From the NCBI GenBank assembly GCA_964490635.1, contig CAZBCK010000016.1, positions 1-20,572 of the forward strand: 20,572 bases of DNA, in the 5' to 3' direction. The notes below the pieces were generated by a model. The model was not told the origin of the DNA and searched no databases. It was given only the letters and a program-made list of their open reading frames with translations. Below are positions 7,048 through 14,638 of this stretch, one piece after another. Each line of letters begins with the position of its first letter. Positions within the stretch are counted from its first letter, which is position 1. The stretch comes from JAYEHC01 sp964490635 (GTDB taxonomy: Bacteria; Patescibacteriota; Minisyncoccia; JAHIHE01; JAGLIN01). The position numbers and the translations under genes are program-made.

Positions 7048-7470
7048 ATGATAACATTTAATGATTTAAAAAAGATAGCAGATGTATTAAAAAAAGCCGG
7101 AAAGATTAATGAATTTAATCAGATATTGGGATTGCAAGAACAACTGTTAAATATGCAAGATCAAATGGCTAAATTAAAACAAGAGAAAGAGGAAACGCAA
7201 AGGAAAAATAAAAAATTAGAAGAAAAACTAAATTTGAAAGATGATTTAGAACCTAGAAATAATGCTTATTGGAGAAAGAGTAATGGAGACGGACCTTTTT
7301 GTACAAAGTGTTTTGATGAAAATGCAAAAACAATAAGGATTCCCGCAGAGAAAAAAGGATATTCTGTTTGTCCTAAATGTAAAAATAATTTTAATTTAAC
7401 AGGTGGGGAGGTAGTTAGTGAGTATGTAGACGAGGAAGTAAAGCCTTTATATCCAGAGATTGGGTTATGA
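7048..7470 (+). CDS. Coiled-coil protein with C-terminal zinc ribbon, function unknown
   Basis: This 140-residue protein has two parts. Residues about 28-65 form a coiled coil rich in Gln, Lys and Glu. Residues 72-115 hold a short conserved-looking segment (NNAYWRKSNGDGPFC) and a zinc ribbon with C85-x2-C88 and C108-x2-C111. Proteins with this plan are found sporadically in bacteria and phages and are usually annotated only as hypothetical; the ribbon suggests a nucleic-acid or protein adaptor, which is inference. The gene follows the palindromic element at 6884-7008, and its leader AACTAAAATATTATAAATTT has no SD. A TATAAT-like sequence occurs inside the element, so the element may supply the promoter. 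Confidence 0.75.
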   Translation: MITFNDLKKIADVLKKAGKINEFNQILGLQEQLLNMQDQMAKLKQEKEETQRKNKKLEEKLNLKDDLEPRNNAYWRKSNGDGPFCTKCFDENAKTIRIPAEKKGYSVCPKCKNNFNLTGGEVVSEYVDEEVKPLYPEIGL

Positions 7471-7529
7471 TATACATAGATTCTGAAACGAGTTCAAAAT
7501 GAGATTTATAATTAATCTAACAAAAAACT

Positions 7530-8609
7530 ATGACAAAAAAAACAAGTAATAACTCTGACGAAATAAAAAATCTTTTGGAAAAACTTTCTAACGTGCATGG
7601 AATTTCGGGGCATGAGAAAGAGGTGAGAAATATTTTGGAAGAAGAAATTAAGGAATATGTTGATGAAATAAAAACTGACAAGCTGGGAAATTTGATCGCG
7701 ACGAAAAATAACGAAGGACCATCTGTGATGATTGCGGCGCATATGGATGAGATTGGGTTTATGGTAAAGTATATTGACGACAACGGCTTTATCTATTTTG
7801 CAAAATCGGGGGGATGGTTTGATCAGACCTTGCTTAATCAAAGAGTTGTCATTCATTCCAAAGACAAACATATTATCGGAGTTGCCGGTTCAAAGCCGCC
7901 GCATATGATGAAAGCGGAGGAAACAAAAAAGGTTATTGAGATCGGAGAAATGTATATTGATATTGGCGCGAAAAATAAAAAAGATGCTGAGAAGATCGGT
8001 ATTCAAATCGGCGATACAATAACACTGGATAGAAAATTTGAATCGTTGGCGAATGGAATGGTTACCGGAAAGGCTCTTGATAATCGCGCGGGAATGGTAA
8101 TTATGATTGAAGCGGCTCGTCTTTTGTCTAAATTAAAATTAAAAGCCACTGTTAATTTTGTTGGGACGGTGCAGGAAGAAATTGGTTTAAAAGGAGCCAG
8201 GACGGCGGCATACGCTTTGAATCCTGATGTGGCAATTGCCGTGGATACGACAATTCCAGGGGACCATCCGGGAGTGGAGAAAAAACATTCCTCTCTTGAA
8301 ATCGGAAAGGGCCCCGCGATTACTGTTAGCGACGCGGAAGAAATGGGAATTGTTGTTTCCGAATCAGTGCTTGAATGGATGCAGGATTCTGCGAAAAAAG
8401 GAAAAATTTTTTACCAACTCAGTGTTCTTGAAGGTGGAACAACAGATGCCGCTATTATAAATTTGACACGGCAAGGCATACCTTCGGGAGGGATTAGCAT
8501 TGCGACGAGATATATTCATTCTCCGGTTGAAGTTTTGAGTTTGAAAGATATTGAGTCGTGCGCAAAGTTAGTTGTTGAATGTGTAAAGTCAGCGTATAAA
8601 TATTTTTAG
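7530..8609 (+). CDS. M42 family metallo-aminopeptidase (glutamyl/deblocking aminopeptidase, FrvX/CelM-like)
   Basis: This 359-residue cytoplasmic peptidase has the M42 signature with all co-catalytic metal and acid/base residues: H71 in AAHMDE, D184 in ALDNRAG, the glutamate pair E216-E217 in VQEEIGLKG, D239 in AVDTT, and H330 near the end in IHSPVE. The family forms large tetrahedral dodecamers that trim N-terminal residues from peptides produced by proteasomes or other proteases. The older names endo-1,4-beta-glucanase and CelM for this family are not supported. The start follows the leader CTAACAAAAAACT, nearly the same as that of rubrerythrin. The M3 oligoendopeptidase starts 26 bp after its stop, so the two probably form an operon for peptide breakdown. 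Confidence 0.95.
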   Translation: MTKKTSNNSDEIKNLLEKLSNVHGISGHEKEVRNILEEEIKEYVDEIKTDKLGNLIATKNNEGPSVMIAAHMDEIGFMVKYIDDNGFIYFAKSGGWFDQTLLNQRVVIHSKDKHIIGVAGSKPPHMMKAEETKKVIEIGEMYIDIGAKNKKDAEKIGIQIGDTITLDRKFESLANGMVTGKALDNRAGMVIMIEAARLLSKLKLKATVNFVGTVQEEIGLKGARTAAYALNPDVAIAVDTTIPGDHPGVEKKHSSLEIGKGPAITVSDAEEMGIVVSESVLEWMQDSAKKGKIFYQLSVLEGGTTDAAIINLTRQGIPSGGISIATRYIHSPVEVLSLKDIESCAKLVVECVKSAYKYF

Positions 8610-8634
8610 TAGAAATAGATAAAGAAAATCATAA

Positions 8635-10446
8635 ATGAAAAAAATAAAAGTCAAACAAACCACTTGGAATTTGAAACTTTTTTTTAAAGGCGATGATGAT
8701 CCGCAAATAGCTAAGCAGAGAAAGATCGTTGAAAAAGAAAGTTATCGGTTTATAAAAAAGTGGAAAGATCGTAATGATTATCTGACAGATCCCAAAATGC
8801 TTAAACAAGCGTTGGATGAATATGAAAAATGGCAAAGACATTATGGGACTTGTGGAAATGAAGAAGCCTATTTTTCATTGAGGATAGAACAGGATCAAGA
8901 GAATTCTTTTTTGAAGGCAAAGCTTAACAAGATGCAGGATTTTAGTAATAAAATAGAAAACGATATTCAATTTTTTATACTGAACATCGCCAAAATTCAT
9001 CCTGATATCCAGAAAAGATTTTTGCATTGTAAAGAGCTAAAAGATTATAAGCATTTTTTAGAAAGAATTTTTGCCGAGTCTAAATACTTATTGACCGAGC
9101 CTGAAGAAAAAATATTGAATCTGAAATCAGCAACTTCCTATTCAAACTGGGTGAGAATGACCTCTGAATTTTTGTCAAGAGAAGAAAGAGCAATTGTCTC
9201 GGAATCCGGAAAAAAGGAAACAAAAAACTTTTCGGAAATATTAAGTTTTTTAAATAATAAGAAAAAGAAAGTAAGAGATTCGGCGGCGCTGGCATTTAAT
9301 GACATTCTGGAAAAAAATTCTGTCGTTGCGGAAGCGGAAATGAATTCTATCCTAAAAGATAAAGAAACAGACGACAAGCTTCGCGGAGCGCAAACGCCGC
9401 AAACGCTGCGTTATATCAGTGATGATGTTGATGATAAAATAGTCAATTCTTTGATTGAGACAATAGAGAGCAGGTTTGATATATCAAAAAGATATTACAA
9501 ATTAAAGGCTGGATTATTTGGTGTCAAAAAGTTACGATATCACGAGAGAAATATTGAATATGGAAATATTAAAAAGGAATATGATTATAATGAATCCGTA
9601 AATTTAGTTTACGATGTTTTTAGCGAGTTGGACGAAGAATTTGCAAGTATTTTTAGTAGATATATAAAAAACGGGCAAATGGATGTTTTTCCAAAAAAAG
9701 GAAAACGATCTGGCGCTTTTTGTACCGCAGGTTTAATTTTACAGCCAACCTATATTTTTCTAAATCATACTAATAAATTGCGGGATGTTTTGACTATAGC
9801 TCACGAGACTGGTCATGGTATCCATAATGAGTTGATGAGGGAAAAACAGGATAACGCTTTAAATTTTGGAGCACCCTATTTTTCCGCGGAAGTCGCCAGT
9901 ACTTTTATGGAAGATTTTGTGTTTGAGAAAATACTTCAGGAAGCTGACGATCAATTGCGTCTTTCTGTTTTGATGATGAAACTGGACGAGGATGTTTCTT
10001 TTGTTTTCAGACAAGCTGCTTTTTATCGTTTTGAAGAAGATATTCATTCTCAATTCAGAGAAAAAGGACACTTGTCGAAAGAAACAATCGGAAAATTGTT
10101 TCAGAAACGGATGAGATCTTATATGGGTAATTTTGTGGAACAATCGCCCGGGTCGGAAAATTGGTGGATTTATGTTGATCATCTTAGAAACTTTTTCTAT
10201 AATTATCAATATGCCAGCGGAATTTTAATAGCCAAATCATTTCAGAATTCTTTTAGAAATGATCCCAAGTTCATTGAAAGCGTCAAAGAATTTCTGGGAG
10301 CAGGTCTGTCGAACTATCCTAAAAATATATTTGGGGAGATTGGCGTTGATATAGAAGACAAAGAATTTTGGAATAAAGGAGTGGATGAAATAGAGAAACT
10401 GTTGGATGAAACTATTGAACTGGCGAGGAAATTAGGAAAGATTTAA
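8635..10446 (+). CDS. pepF: M3 family oligoendopeptidase F
   Basis: This 603-residue zinc endopeptidase has the typical PepF length. The active site HETGH is at residues 390-394, where both histidines bind zinc and the glutamate is the general base; a downstream third ligand lies in the conserved FSAEVASTFMED segment. The N-terminal half is all-helical, with the PepF-type start TTWNLKLFF. In the family it cuts oligopeptides of roughly 7-17 residues in the cytoplasm. It follows the M42 aminopeptidase by 26 bp and most likely acts after it or beside it. No signal peptide is seen. After its stop there is a long stretch of decayed sequence (10447-10991) with no intact gene. Confidence 0.96.
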   Translation: MKKIKVKQTTWNLKLFFKGDDDPQIAKQRKIVEKESYRFIKKWKDRNDYLTDPKMLKQALDEYEKWQRHYGTCGNEEAYFSLRIEQDQENSFLKAKLNKMQDFSNKIENDIQFFILNIAKIHPDIQKRFLHCKELKDYKHFLERIFAESKYLLTEPEEKILNLKSATSYSNWVRMTSEFLSREERAIVSESGKKETKNFSEILSFLNNKKKKVRDSAALAFNDILEKNSVVAEAEMNSILKDKETDDKLRGAQTPQTLRYISDDVDDKIVNSLIETIESRFDISKRYYKLKAGLFGVKKLRYHERNIEYGNIKKEYDYNESVNLVYDVFSELDEEFASIFSRYIKNGQMDVFPKKGKRSGAFCTAGLILQPTYIFLNHTNKLRDVLTIAHETGHGIHNELMREKQDNALNFGAPYFSAEVASTFMEDFVFEKILQEADDQLRLSVLMMKLDEDVSFVFRQAAFYRFEEDIHSQFREKGHLSKETIGKLFQKRMRSYMGNFVEQSPGSENWWIYVDHLRNFFYNYQYASGILIAKSFQNSFRNDPKFIESVKEFLGAGLSNYPKNIFGEIGVDIEDKEFWNKGVDEIEKLLDETIELARKLGKI

Positions 10447-10604
10447 ACATTGTAAATTAAATAAAGTTTTGGAGTCAAATTTAAAAAATGAAAACGAGAA
10501 AGATTATTTGGTTTCTATAGCGTCTGTAAAATCAATTTATCAGAATTAAAAATGCTGCCATTAATTGATTTTAAAAAGCAAAGATTATTAAAAGATTATA
10601 TTAA

Positions 10605-10802
10605 CGATTTGGTTTTAGCCAAGAAGAATTTGCTAGGAGAATTGGATTATCTCTGGTGGCGGTTTCTCAATTAGAAATTGGAAAGAGGGGATTGAGCACT
10701 TTGGAATTGGTGAAAATCGCCGAGGTTTTTGGTATGTCAACTGATTTTTTATTGCAAGATCGGGACAATAGAAATAAAAAAACTTTTTTTAAACAAAGCT
10801 AA
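10605..10802 (+). pseudogene. Remnant of an XRE-family HTH regulator (antitoxin-like)
   Basis: From 10605 a frame of 65 codons encodes a nearly complete XRE/Cro helix-turn-helix: FGFSQEEFARRIGLS, then VSQLEIGKRGLSTLELVKI, then FGMSTDFLLQ. The codon just before it is TAA (10602-10604), and the frame upstream of that stop still reads like the natural N terminus (IKRL before RFGFSQ), with no start codon after the stop. It therefore looks like a gene broken by an in-frame stop. The rest of 10447-10604 contains only short broken frames that I cannot assign; an antitoxin of a lost toxin-antitoxin pair is one possibility. The stop could also be an assembly error. Confidence 0.65.
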
Positions 10803-10894
10803 AAATAAAACCAAGCAATTTTTAATCAATAAAAGTAAATTGAAAAATGCGGTGGCAAGCCGAATGTCGAGGAAACAGTTTTGTATAAATATTT

Positions 10895-10976
10895 AGGACT
10901 TTCTTACTTTTTCTATCGGACAGGTTAAAACGAGAGCTTTAATCTGCCCGATATATAATTAAAGTAAGAAAATCCC
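10895..10976. repeat. Short palindromic MITE-like element upstream of the U32 gene
   Basis: The ends GGACTTTCTTACTTT (10896-10910) and AAAGTAAGAAAATCC (10961-10975) are inverted repeats, with a second inner pair TATCGGaCAG/CTGcCCGATA. The element ends 15 bp before the U32 start codon. The left end, including the preceding TTGTATA, is repeated in direct orientation at 12310-12341 on the other side of the U32 gene. Confidence 0.6.
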
Positions 10977-10991
10977 AGTTAAAATACCAAT

Positions 10992-12305
10992 ATGTCAAAA
11001 TATTCAAACAGCACTGAGCTTCTTGCTCCGGCGGGGAGTTTTGAAAAATTGAAATATGCTTTGGAATTCGGGGCAGACGCGGTTTACGCGGGACTGCCTG
11101 ACTTTAGTTTGCGAGCGAGGATAAATAAATTTGATAAAAAAAATATAATTGAAGCGATAAATTATACGCATCACAGAAACAAAAAGATTTATATCACAAT
11201 AAATATTTTTGTGCATAATTATCACCTGAAAAATTTGGAAAAACATTTGCGAGATTTAAAAAACAATCCGCCTGACGCTTTTATAATTTCAGACATAGGT
11301 GTGCTGGAGATGACAAAAAAGATTTTGCCGAAAGTAAAGATTCATCTTTCCACACAAGCGAACACGACAAACTGGCAAGCGGTGAAAGCTTGGCGCAAGA
11401 TGGGAGTTGAAAGAATTGTGCTGGCAAGAGAATTAAGTTTGGAGGAAATACGAGAAATTCATCGCAAAGTTCCGGAACTGGAATTTGAATATTTTGTTCA
11501 TGGCGCAATGTGTATGGCATATTCTGGCAGGTGTCTTTTAAGCGCGTGGCAAACAGGGAGAAGTTCAAATCTCGGCGACTGCGCGCAAAATTGCCGCTGG
11601 AAATATCAATTGGTTGAAGAGAAAAGACCGAATGAATATATTCCGATAGAACAGGATCAACACGGTTCATATTTACTAAACTCCAAAGATCTGTGTTTGA
11701 TTGAATATTTAAGCGAACTTAAAAATGTTGGCATAACTTCTTTTAAAATTGAAGGTAGAGCGAAAAGTGTTTATTATCTATCGCAAGTTGTCAAAACATA
11801 TCGGCAGACACTTGGCATAAAAGCAAACGATAAAAACAAAAAAACAAAAATAAGAGAATTGAAAAAAGATGTGGGCAAACTTTTAAACAGAACTTTCACA
11901 ACAGGTTTTTTATTCGGCGAGTGTAAACACAAAGGACAGAAAACAAAATTTTCGCATATTAAAGAAAAGTATATGTTTGTGGGAGAAGTAATTAAGTTAG
12001 AAAGTAAAAAGTTAAAAGTTGGAAGTAAAACGAAAAAAACCAGTTTAGTAAAAATAAAAGTTCATAACGCAATCTTTGCGGGAGACAGGATTGAATTTAT
12101 TCAGCCGAGAGGAGATAATTTCTTTTGTAAGATAAAAAATATTTATGAGTGTGAAACTCTAAAGAAACTGGAATCAGCCCACGGCGGGCAGGAAAGAACA
12201 GTTTGTCTTGAAGTTAATAAAACTCCAGAAGTATTTAGTATTTTAAGAAAGAAAATAAAAAGTAAAATTAACTCTGGGATTGCTCAATCTAAAAATAAAT
12301 GTTAA
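10992..12305 (+). CDS. U32 family protein, TrhP (YegQ)-like tRNA hydroxylase
   Basis: This 437-residue protein starts with the U32 signature ELLAPAGSFEKLKYALEFG and GADAVYAG. The conserved central block has four cysteines, C174, C181, C197 and C201, in the order expected for an iron-sulfur cluster, followed by SYLLNSKDLCL and FKIEGRAKS. U32 proteins were first called collagenases; the closest characterised bacterial members, TrhP (YegQ) and RlhA, hydroxylate tRNA wobble uridine or 23S rRNA using prephenate. The C-terminal domain (about 320-430) fits the TrhP beta-barrel extension. A Lys-rich segment at about 337-354 is encoded by AAAGTTAAAAGTT-type repeats. The gene is flanked by related palindromic elements. 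Which RNA it acts on cannot be read from the sequence. Confidence 0.88.
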   Translation: MSKYSNSTELLAPAGSFEKLKYALEFGADAVYAGLPDFSLRARINKFDKKNIIEAINYTHHRNKKIYITINIFVHNYHLKNLEKHLRDLKNNPPDAFIISDIGVLEMTKKILPKVKIHLSTQANTTNWQAVKAWRKMGVERIVLARELSLEEIREIHRKVPELEFEYFVHGAMCMAYSGRCLLSAWQTGRSSNLGDCAQNCRWKYQLVEEKRPNEYIPIEQDQHGSYLLNSKDLCLIEYLSELKNVGITSFKIEGRAKSVYYLSQVVKTYRQTLGIKANDKNKKTKIRELKKDVGKLLNRTFTTGFLFGECKHKGQKTKFSHIKEKYMFVGEVIKLESKKLKVGSKTKKTSLVKIKVHNAIFAGDRIEFIQPRGDNFFCKIKNIYECETLKKLESAHGGQERTVCLEVNKTPEVFSILRKKIKSKINSGIAQSKNKC

Positions 12306-12321
12306 GATATTGTATAGTTTT

Positions 12322-12536
12322 GGGACTTTCTCACTTTCCTGTCATTCCAGAAAATTTCGGAGCGGTAGCACTGATTTTCATCAGCATAAACTCCGAAATT
12401 TATCTGGAATCTTAGCTAAAAAATCTATATGCCTTGTAATCTAAGATCCCAGATAAGTAAAGCTTCTATTTATTCGCTTTGCTCATAAAGAAGTTTTACT
12501 TTCTGGAATGACAATGATAAAAAAGTAAGGAAGCCC
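12322..12536. mobile_element. MITE-like element of nested hairpins downstream of the U32 gene
   Basis: The ends are imperfect inverted repeats: GGGACTTTCTCACTTT plus TGTCATTCCAGAA on the left, and the reverse complement of GGGCTTCCTTACTTT plus TGTCATTCCAGAA on the right (12512-12536). Inside are further inverted pairs: AAATTTCGGAG/CTCCGAAATTT (12352-12401), ATCTTAG/CTAAGAT (12411-12448), and GTAAAGCTTCT against AGAAGTTTTAC (12459-12500). It has no ORF. The outer GGGACTT and inner TGTCATTCC link it to the elements at 10895, 14439, 18934 and 19415. Confidence 0.7.
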
Positions 12537-12567
12537 TAAATTTATCTTGAACTCTAAATTAAAATAA

Positions 12568-13686
12568 ATGTCAAAAGATTATTATAATACTCTGGGAGTT
12601 TCCAAAGGCGCTAGTGATGAGGAAATAAAAAAAGCCTATCGGAAACTTGCGCATAAATATCATCCTGATAAAGAAGGAGGAGATGAAACAAAATTCAAAG
12701 AAATAAATGAGGCCTACCAAGTTTTATCCGATAAACAGAAAAGGGGACAATATGATCAATTTGGTTCTACTTTTGATCAGGCAGGCGGAGGCAACCGGGG
12801 TTTTGGCGGATTTGATTTTTCCGGTTTCTCTGGCGGAGGAGGACCGGGCGGAATAAAATTTGAATTTGGCGGAGATGGCGGGGGATTTGAAGACATTTTT
12901 TCAAATGTGTTTGGCGGTAATGGAAAAAGAGCAACAAAGAAAGAACAAAAAGGAGAAGATATTTCAATAGACATTGAGATATCTTTAGAGGACGCCTCAG
13001 CAGGAATTGAGAAAGAGATTGAAATGTACATTTCATCGGCTTGTTCAAAATGCAACGGGAGCGGGGCTGAGCCGGGAAGTAAAATAATTACATGCAAAAC
13101 TTGCAATGGCACGGGTCAAATTAGAAAAGAAAGAAAAACAATTTTGGGAACATTCGCGCAGGTTGGTGTATGTGATGATTGTCATGGAGAAGGAACAAAA
13201 CCGGAAAAAAATTGCAAACAATGCGGCGGTGACGGAAGAGTGAAAGCAAATAAAACCATAAAAGTGAAGATCCCAGCTGGAATTTCAAATGAACAAACAA
13301 TCCGTCTCTCCGGACAGGGAGAAGTTGGAATTAGACCTTCTCAGAGAAAATCAATTCCCGGTGACTTATACATAACGGTTTATATTAAACAGCATTTGTT
13401 GTTTGAAAGAAGGGGAGATGATATCTATTATCGTTTGAATGTAAATTTTTCTCAAGCGGCTCTTGGAGATAATGTTGAGATTCCAACTTTAAACGGAAAA
13501 GTTAAATTGAAAATTCCCTCCGGAATTCAGTCGGGGAAGATTATTAAATTAAAAAATAAAGGAATTTCTCATTTGCAAGGCTGGGGAAAAGGGGATATGT
13601 TTATTGTTATTCAAATCAAAACACCTGAAAAACTCTCTCAAAAACAAAAGCAACTTTTGGATGAAATGAGAGAAGAAGGGTTATAA
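12568..13686 (+). CDS. dnaJ: Chaperone protein DnaJ (Hsp40)
   Basis: This 372-residue cochaperone stimulates the ATPase of DnaK and passes unfolded proteins to it. It has the full type I architecture: the J domain (1-70) with HPD at 32-34, a Gly/Phe-rich linker (about 72-115), a zinc-binding domain with four CxxCxGxG-type repeats (CSKCNGSG, CKTCNGTG, CDDCHGEG, CKQCGGDG; about 155-225), and the two C-terminal beta-barrel substrate domains. The length is normal and no key residue is missing. dnaK and grpE are not adjacent. The start follows the AT-rich leader CTAAATTAAAATAA without an SD, 31 bp after the palindromic element at 12322-12536. Confidence 0.98.
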   Translation: MSKDYYNTLGVSKGASDEEIKKAYRKLAHKYHPDKEGGDETKFKEINEAYQVLSDKQKRGQYDQFGSTFDQAGGGNRGFGGFDFSGFSGGGGPGGIKFEFGGDGGGFEDIFSNVFGGNGKRATKKEQKGEDISIDIEISLEDASAGIEKEIEMYISSACSKCNGSGAEPGSKIITCKTCNGTGQIRKERKTILGTFAQVGVCDDCHGEGTKPEKNCKQCGGDGRVKANKTIKVKIPAGISNEQTIRLSGQGEVGIRPSQRKSIPGDLYITVYIKQHLLFERRGDDIYYRLNVNFSQAALGDNVEIPTLNGKVKLKIPSGIQSGKIIKLKNKGISHLQGWGKGDMFIVIQIKTPEKLSQKQKQLLDEMREEGL

Positions 13687-13691
13687 AAATT

Positions 13692-13719
13692 TTGCGATTA
13701 ATATTTTTTGTGGTATAAT
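13692..13719 (+). promoter_or_regulatory. Promoter upstream of the membrane protein gene
   Basis: TTGCGA (13692-13697) and a perfect TATAAT (13714-13719) are separated by 16 bp, directly after the dnaJ stop. It would give a leader of about 180 nt before the gene at 13908. An ATG at 13724, five bases after the -10 box, opens a 15-codon frame without notable codon bias. The leader also has a small GTTG..CAAC hairpin near 13778-13797. Confidence 0.65.
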
Positions 13720-13907
13720 AAAAATGGTCAAGTTTATTTTTTATAGTGAAATTCATAGAGATTTATTGTAATTAGTTGTCGCAATTGAGGCAACAAATTA
13801 TTATGAGTTGCTATAAATTACTATTAATTTCCCGGATTTTTTAAAATCAACATTGTTTATATTGACATAGCAATCTTAGAAAAGTTTGCCGTGGTTTAAT
13901 TTGTATT

Positions 13908-14414
13908 ATGGATATTCAAAGCACCATTAATAGTATTAATTGGACATCTCCAAGTTGGGATTTGTTTGTAGTCGTCATTTTTGTTGCAGGAATTTTTCTG
14001 TACAGCTTGGGTCTGGGTAAAGACAAAACCTTTGTAATTTTAATCAGTAGCTATATATCGCTGGCTCTGGTGGAAAAACTTTCTTTAATACGGGAAGTGT
14101 TGGGATTTCAGATTGGTGGCTCTTTTATAAATGATTCCGCTGTTTTTCTGGGAGGAACGCTTTTTTTGTTTTTTGTGCTTTCAAATTCAGCTTTTACCTC
14201 AGTCTTTGATCAAGGACCGGATAAATCTTGGTTCCAAATGTCGGTGATAAGTTTTTTGCAGATTGGACTTATGATTAGCGTGGTTGTTTCGTTTTTGACA
14301 CCGGAAGAAACAGCGGGACTTTCCGATTTTATGAAATCTTTTTTTGCTAACGATCAATCTCAATTTGCCTGGCTTATTTCTCCAATTATTGCCATTACGG
14401 TATTTAAAAAATAA
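13908..14414 (+). CDS. Multi-pass integral membrane protein, unknown function
   Basis: This 168-residue hydrophobic protein has about five predicted membrane helices, near residues 17-37, 41-60, 78-98, 105-126 and 147-165, with short charged loops and no long soluble domain. I do not recognise the family; the size and pattern are reminiscent of CvpA-like or other small inner-membrane proteins, but no diagnostic motif is visible. It probably has its own promoter at 13692-13719. A MITE-like element begins 25 bp after its stop. Confidence 0.75.
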   Translation: MDIQSTINSINWTSPSWDLFVVVIFVAGIFLYSLGLGKDKTFVILISSYISLALVEKLSLIREVLGFQIGGSFINDSAVFLGGTLFLFFVLSNSAFTSVFDQGPDKSWFQMSVISFLQIGLMISVVVSFLTPEETAGLSDFMKSFFANDQSQFAWLISPIIAITVFKK

Positions 14415-14438
14415 TATTATATTATTTCATTCGTTATT

Positions 14439-14590
14439 AGGACTTACGCGTTTATTGTCATTCCCGCGCAGGCGGGAATCCATTGCTACGAGTTAGCTTT
14501 ATGGTAAGCCAAGTAGTAAATGGTAAAATTAAGTTGTAATAGTGGATTCCTGCCTCCGCGGGAATGACAATAGGTAAACGCATATGTCCT
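14439..14590. mobile_element. MITE with terminal inverted repeats and TA target duplication
   Basis: This 152-bp element starts AGGACTTACGCGTTTA and ends with the inverse of AGGACATATGCGTTTA. Both ends continue into inverted copies of TTGTCATTCCCGCG..GG.GGAATCCA. Both borders read TA|GGAC and GTCC|TA, which fits the TA duplication left by IS630/Tc1-mariner type transposition. There is no internal ORF and no transposase in the window. It sits between two membrane protein genes and would contribute the upstream in-frame extension of the next gene, which argues against using that earlier start. Confidence 0.75.
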
Positions 14591-14638
14591 AAATATAACA
14601 ATTTAACGATAATTTATTTAATTTTTAAAACAAAAAAT

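Noticed and set aside
8629..10209. Several minus-strand ORFs inside pepF
   Set aside because: They are shadows of an intact, well-conserved gene, rich in Phe, Leu and Ser as expected for antisense frames of AT-rich DNA.
12767..13112. Minus-strand Pro-rich ORFs inside dnaJ
   Set aside because: They arise from the Gly-rich linker read backwards; dnaJ is clearly the real gene.
13724..13771. 15-codon leader peptide after the promoter at 13692
   Set aside because: There is no run of a single amino acid codon and no terminator after it, so nothing suggests attenuation.
14564..14638. Earlier start of the TSP3-repeat protein
   Set aside because: The extra residues are encoded by the end of the MITE at 14439-14590; the ATG at 14639 has a leader shared with another gene.
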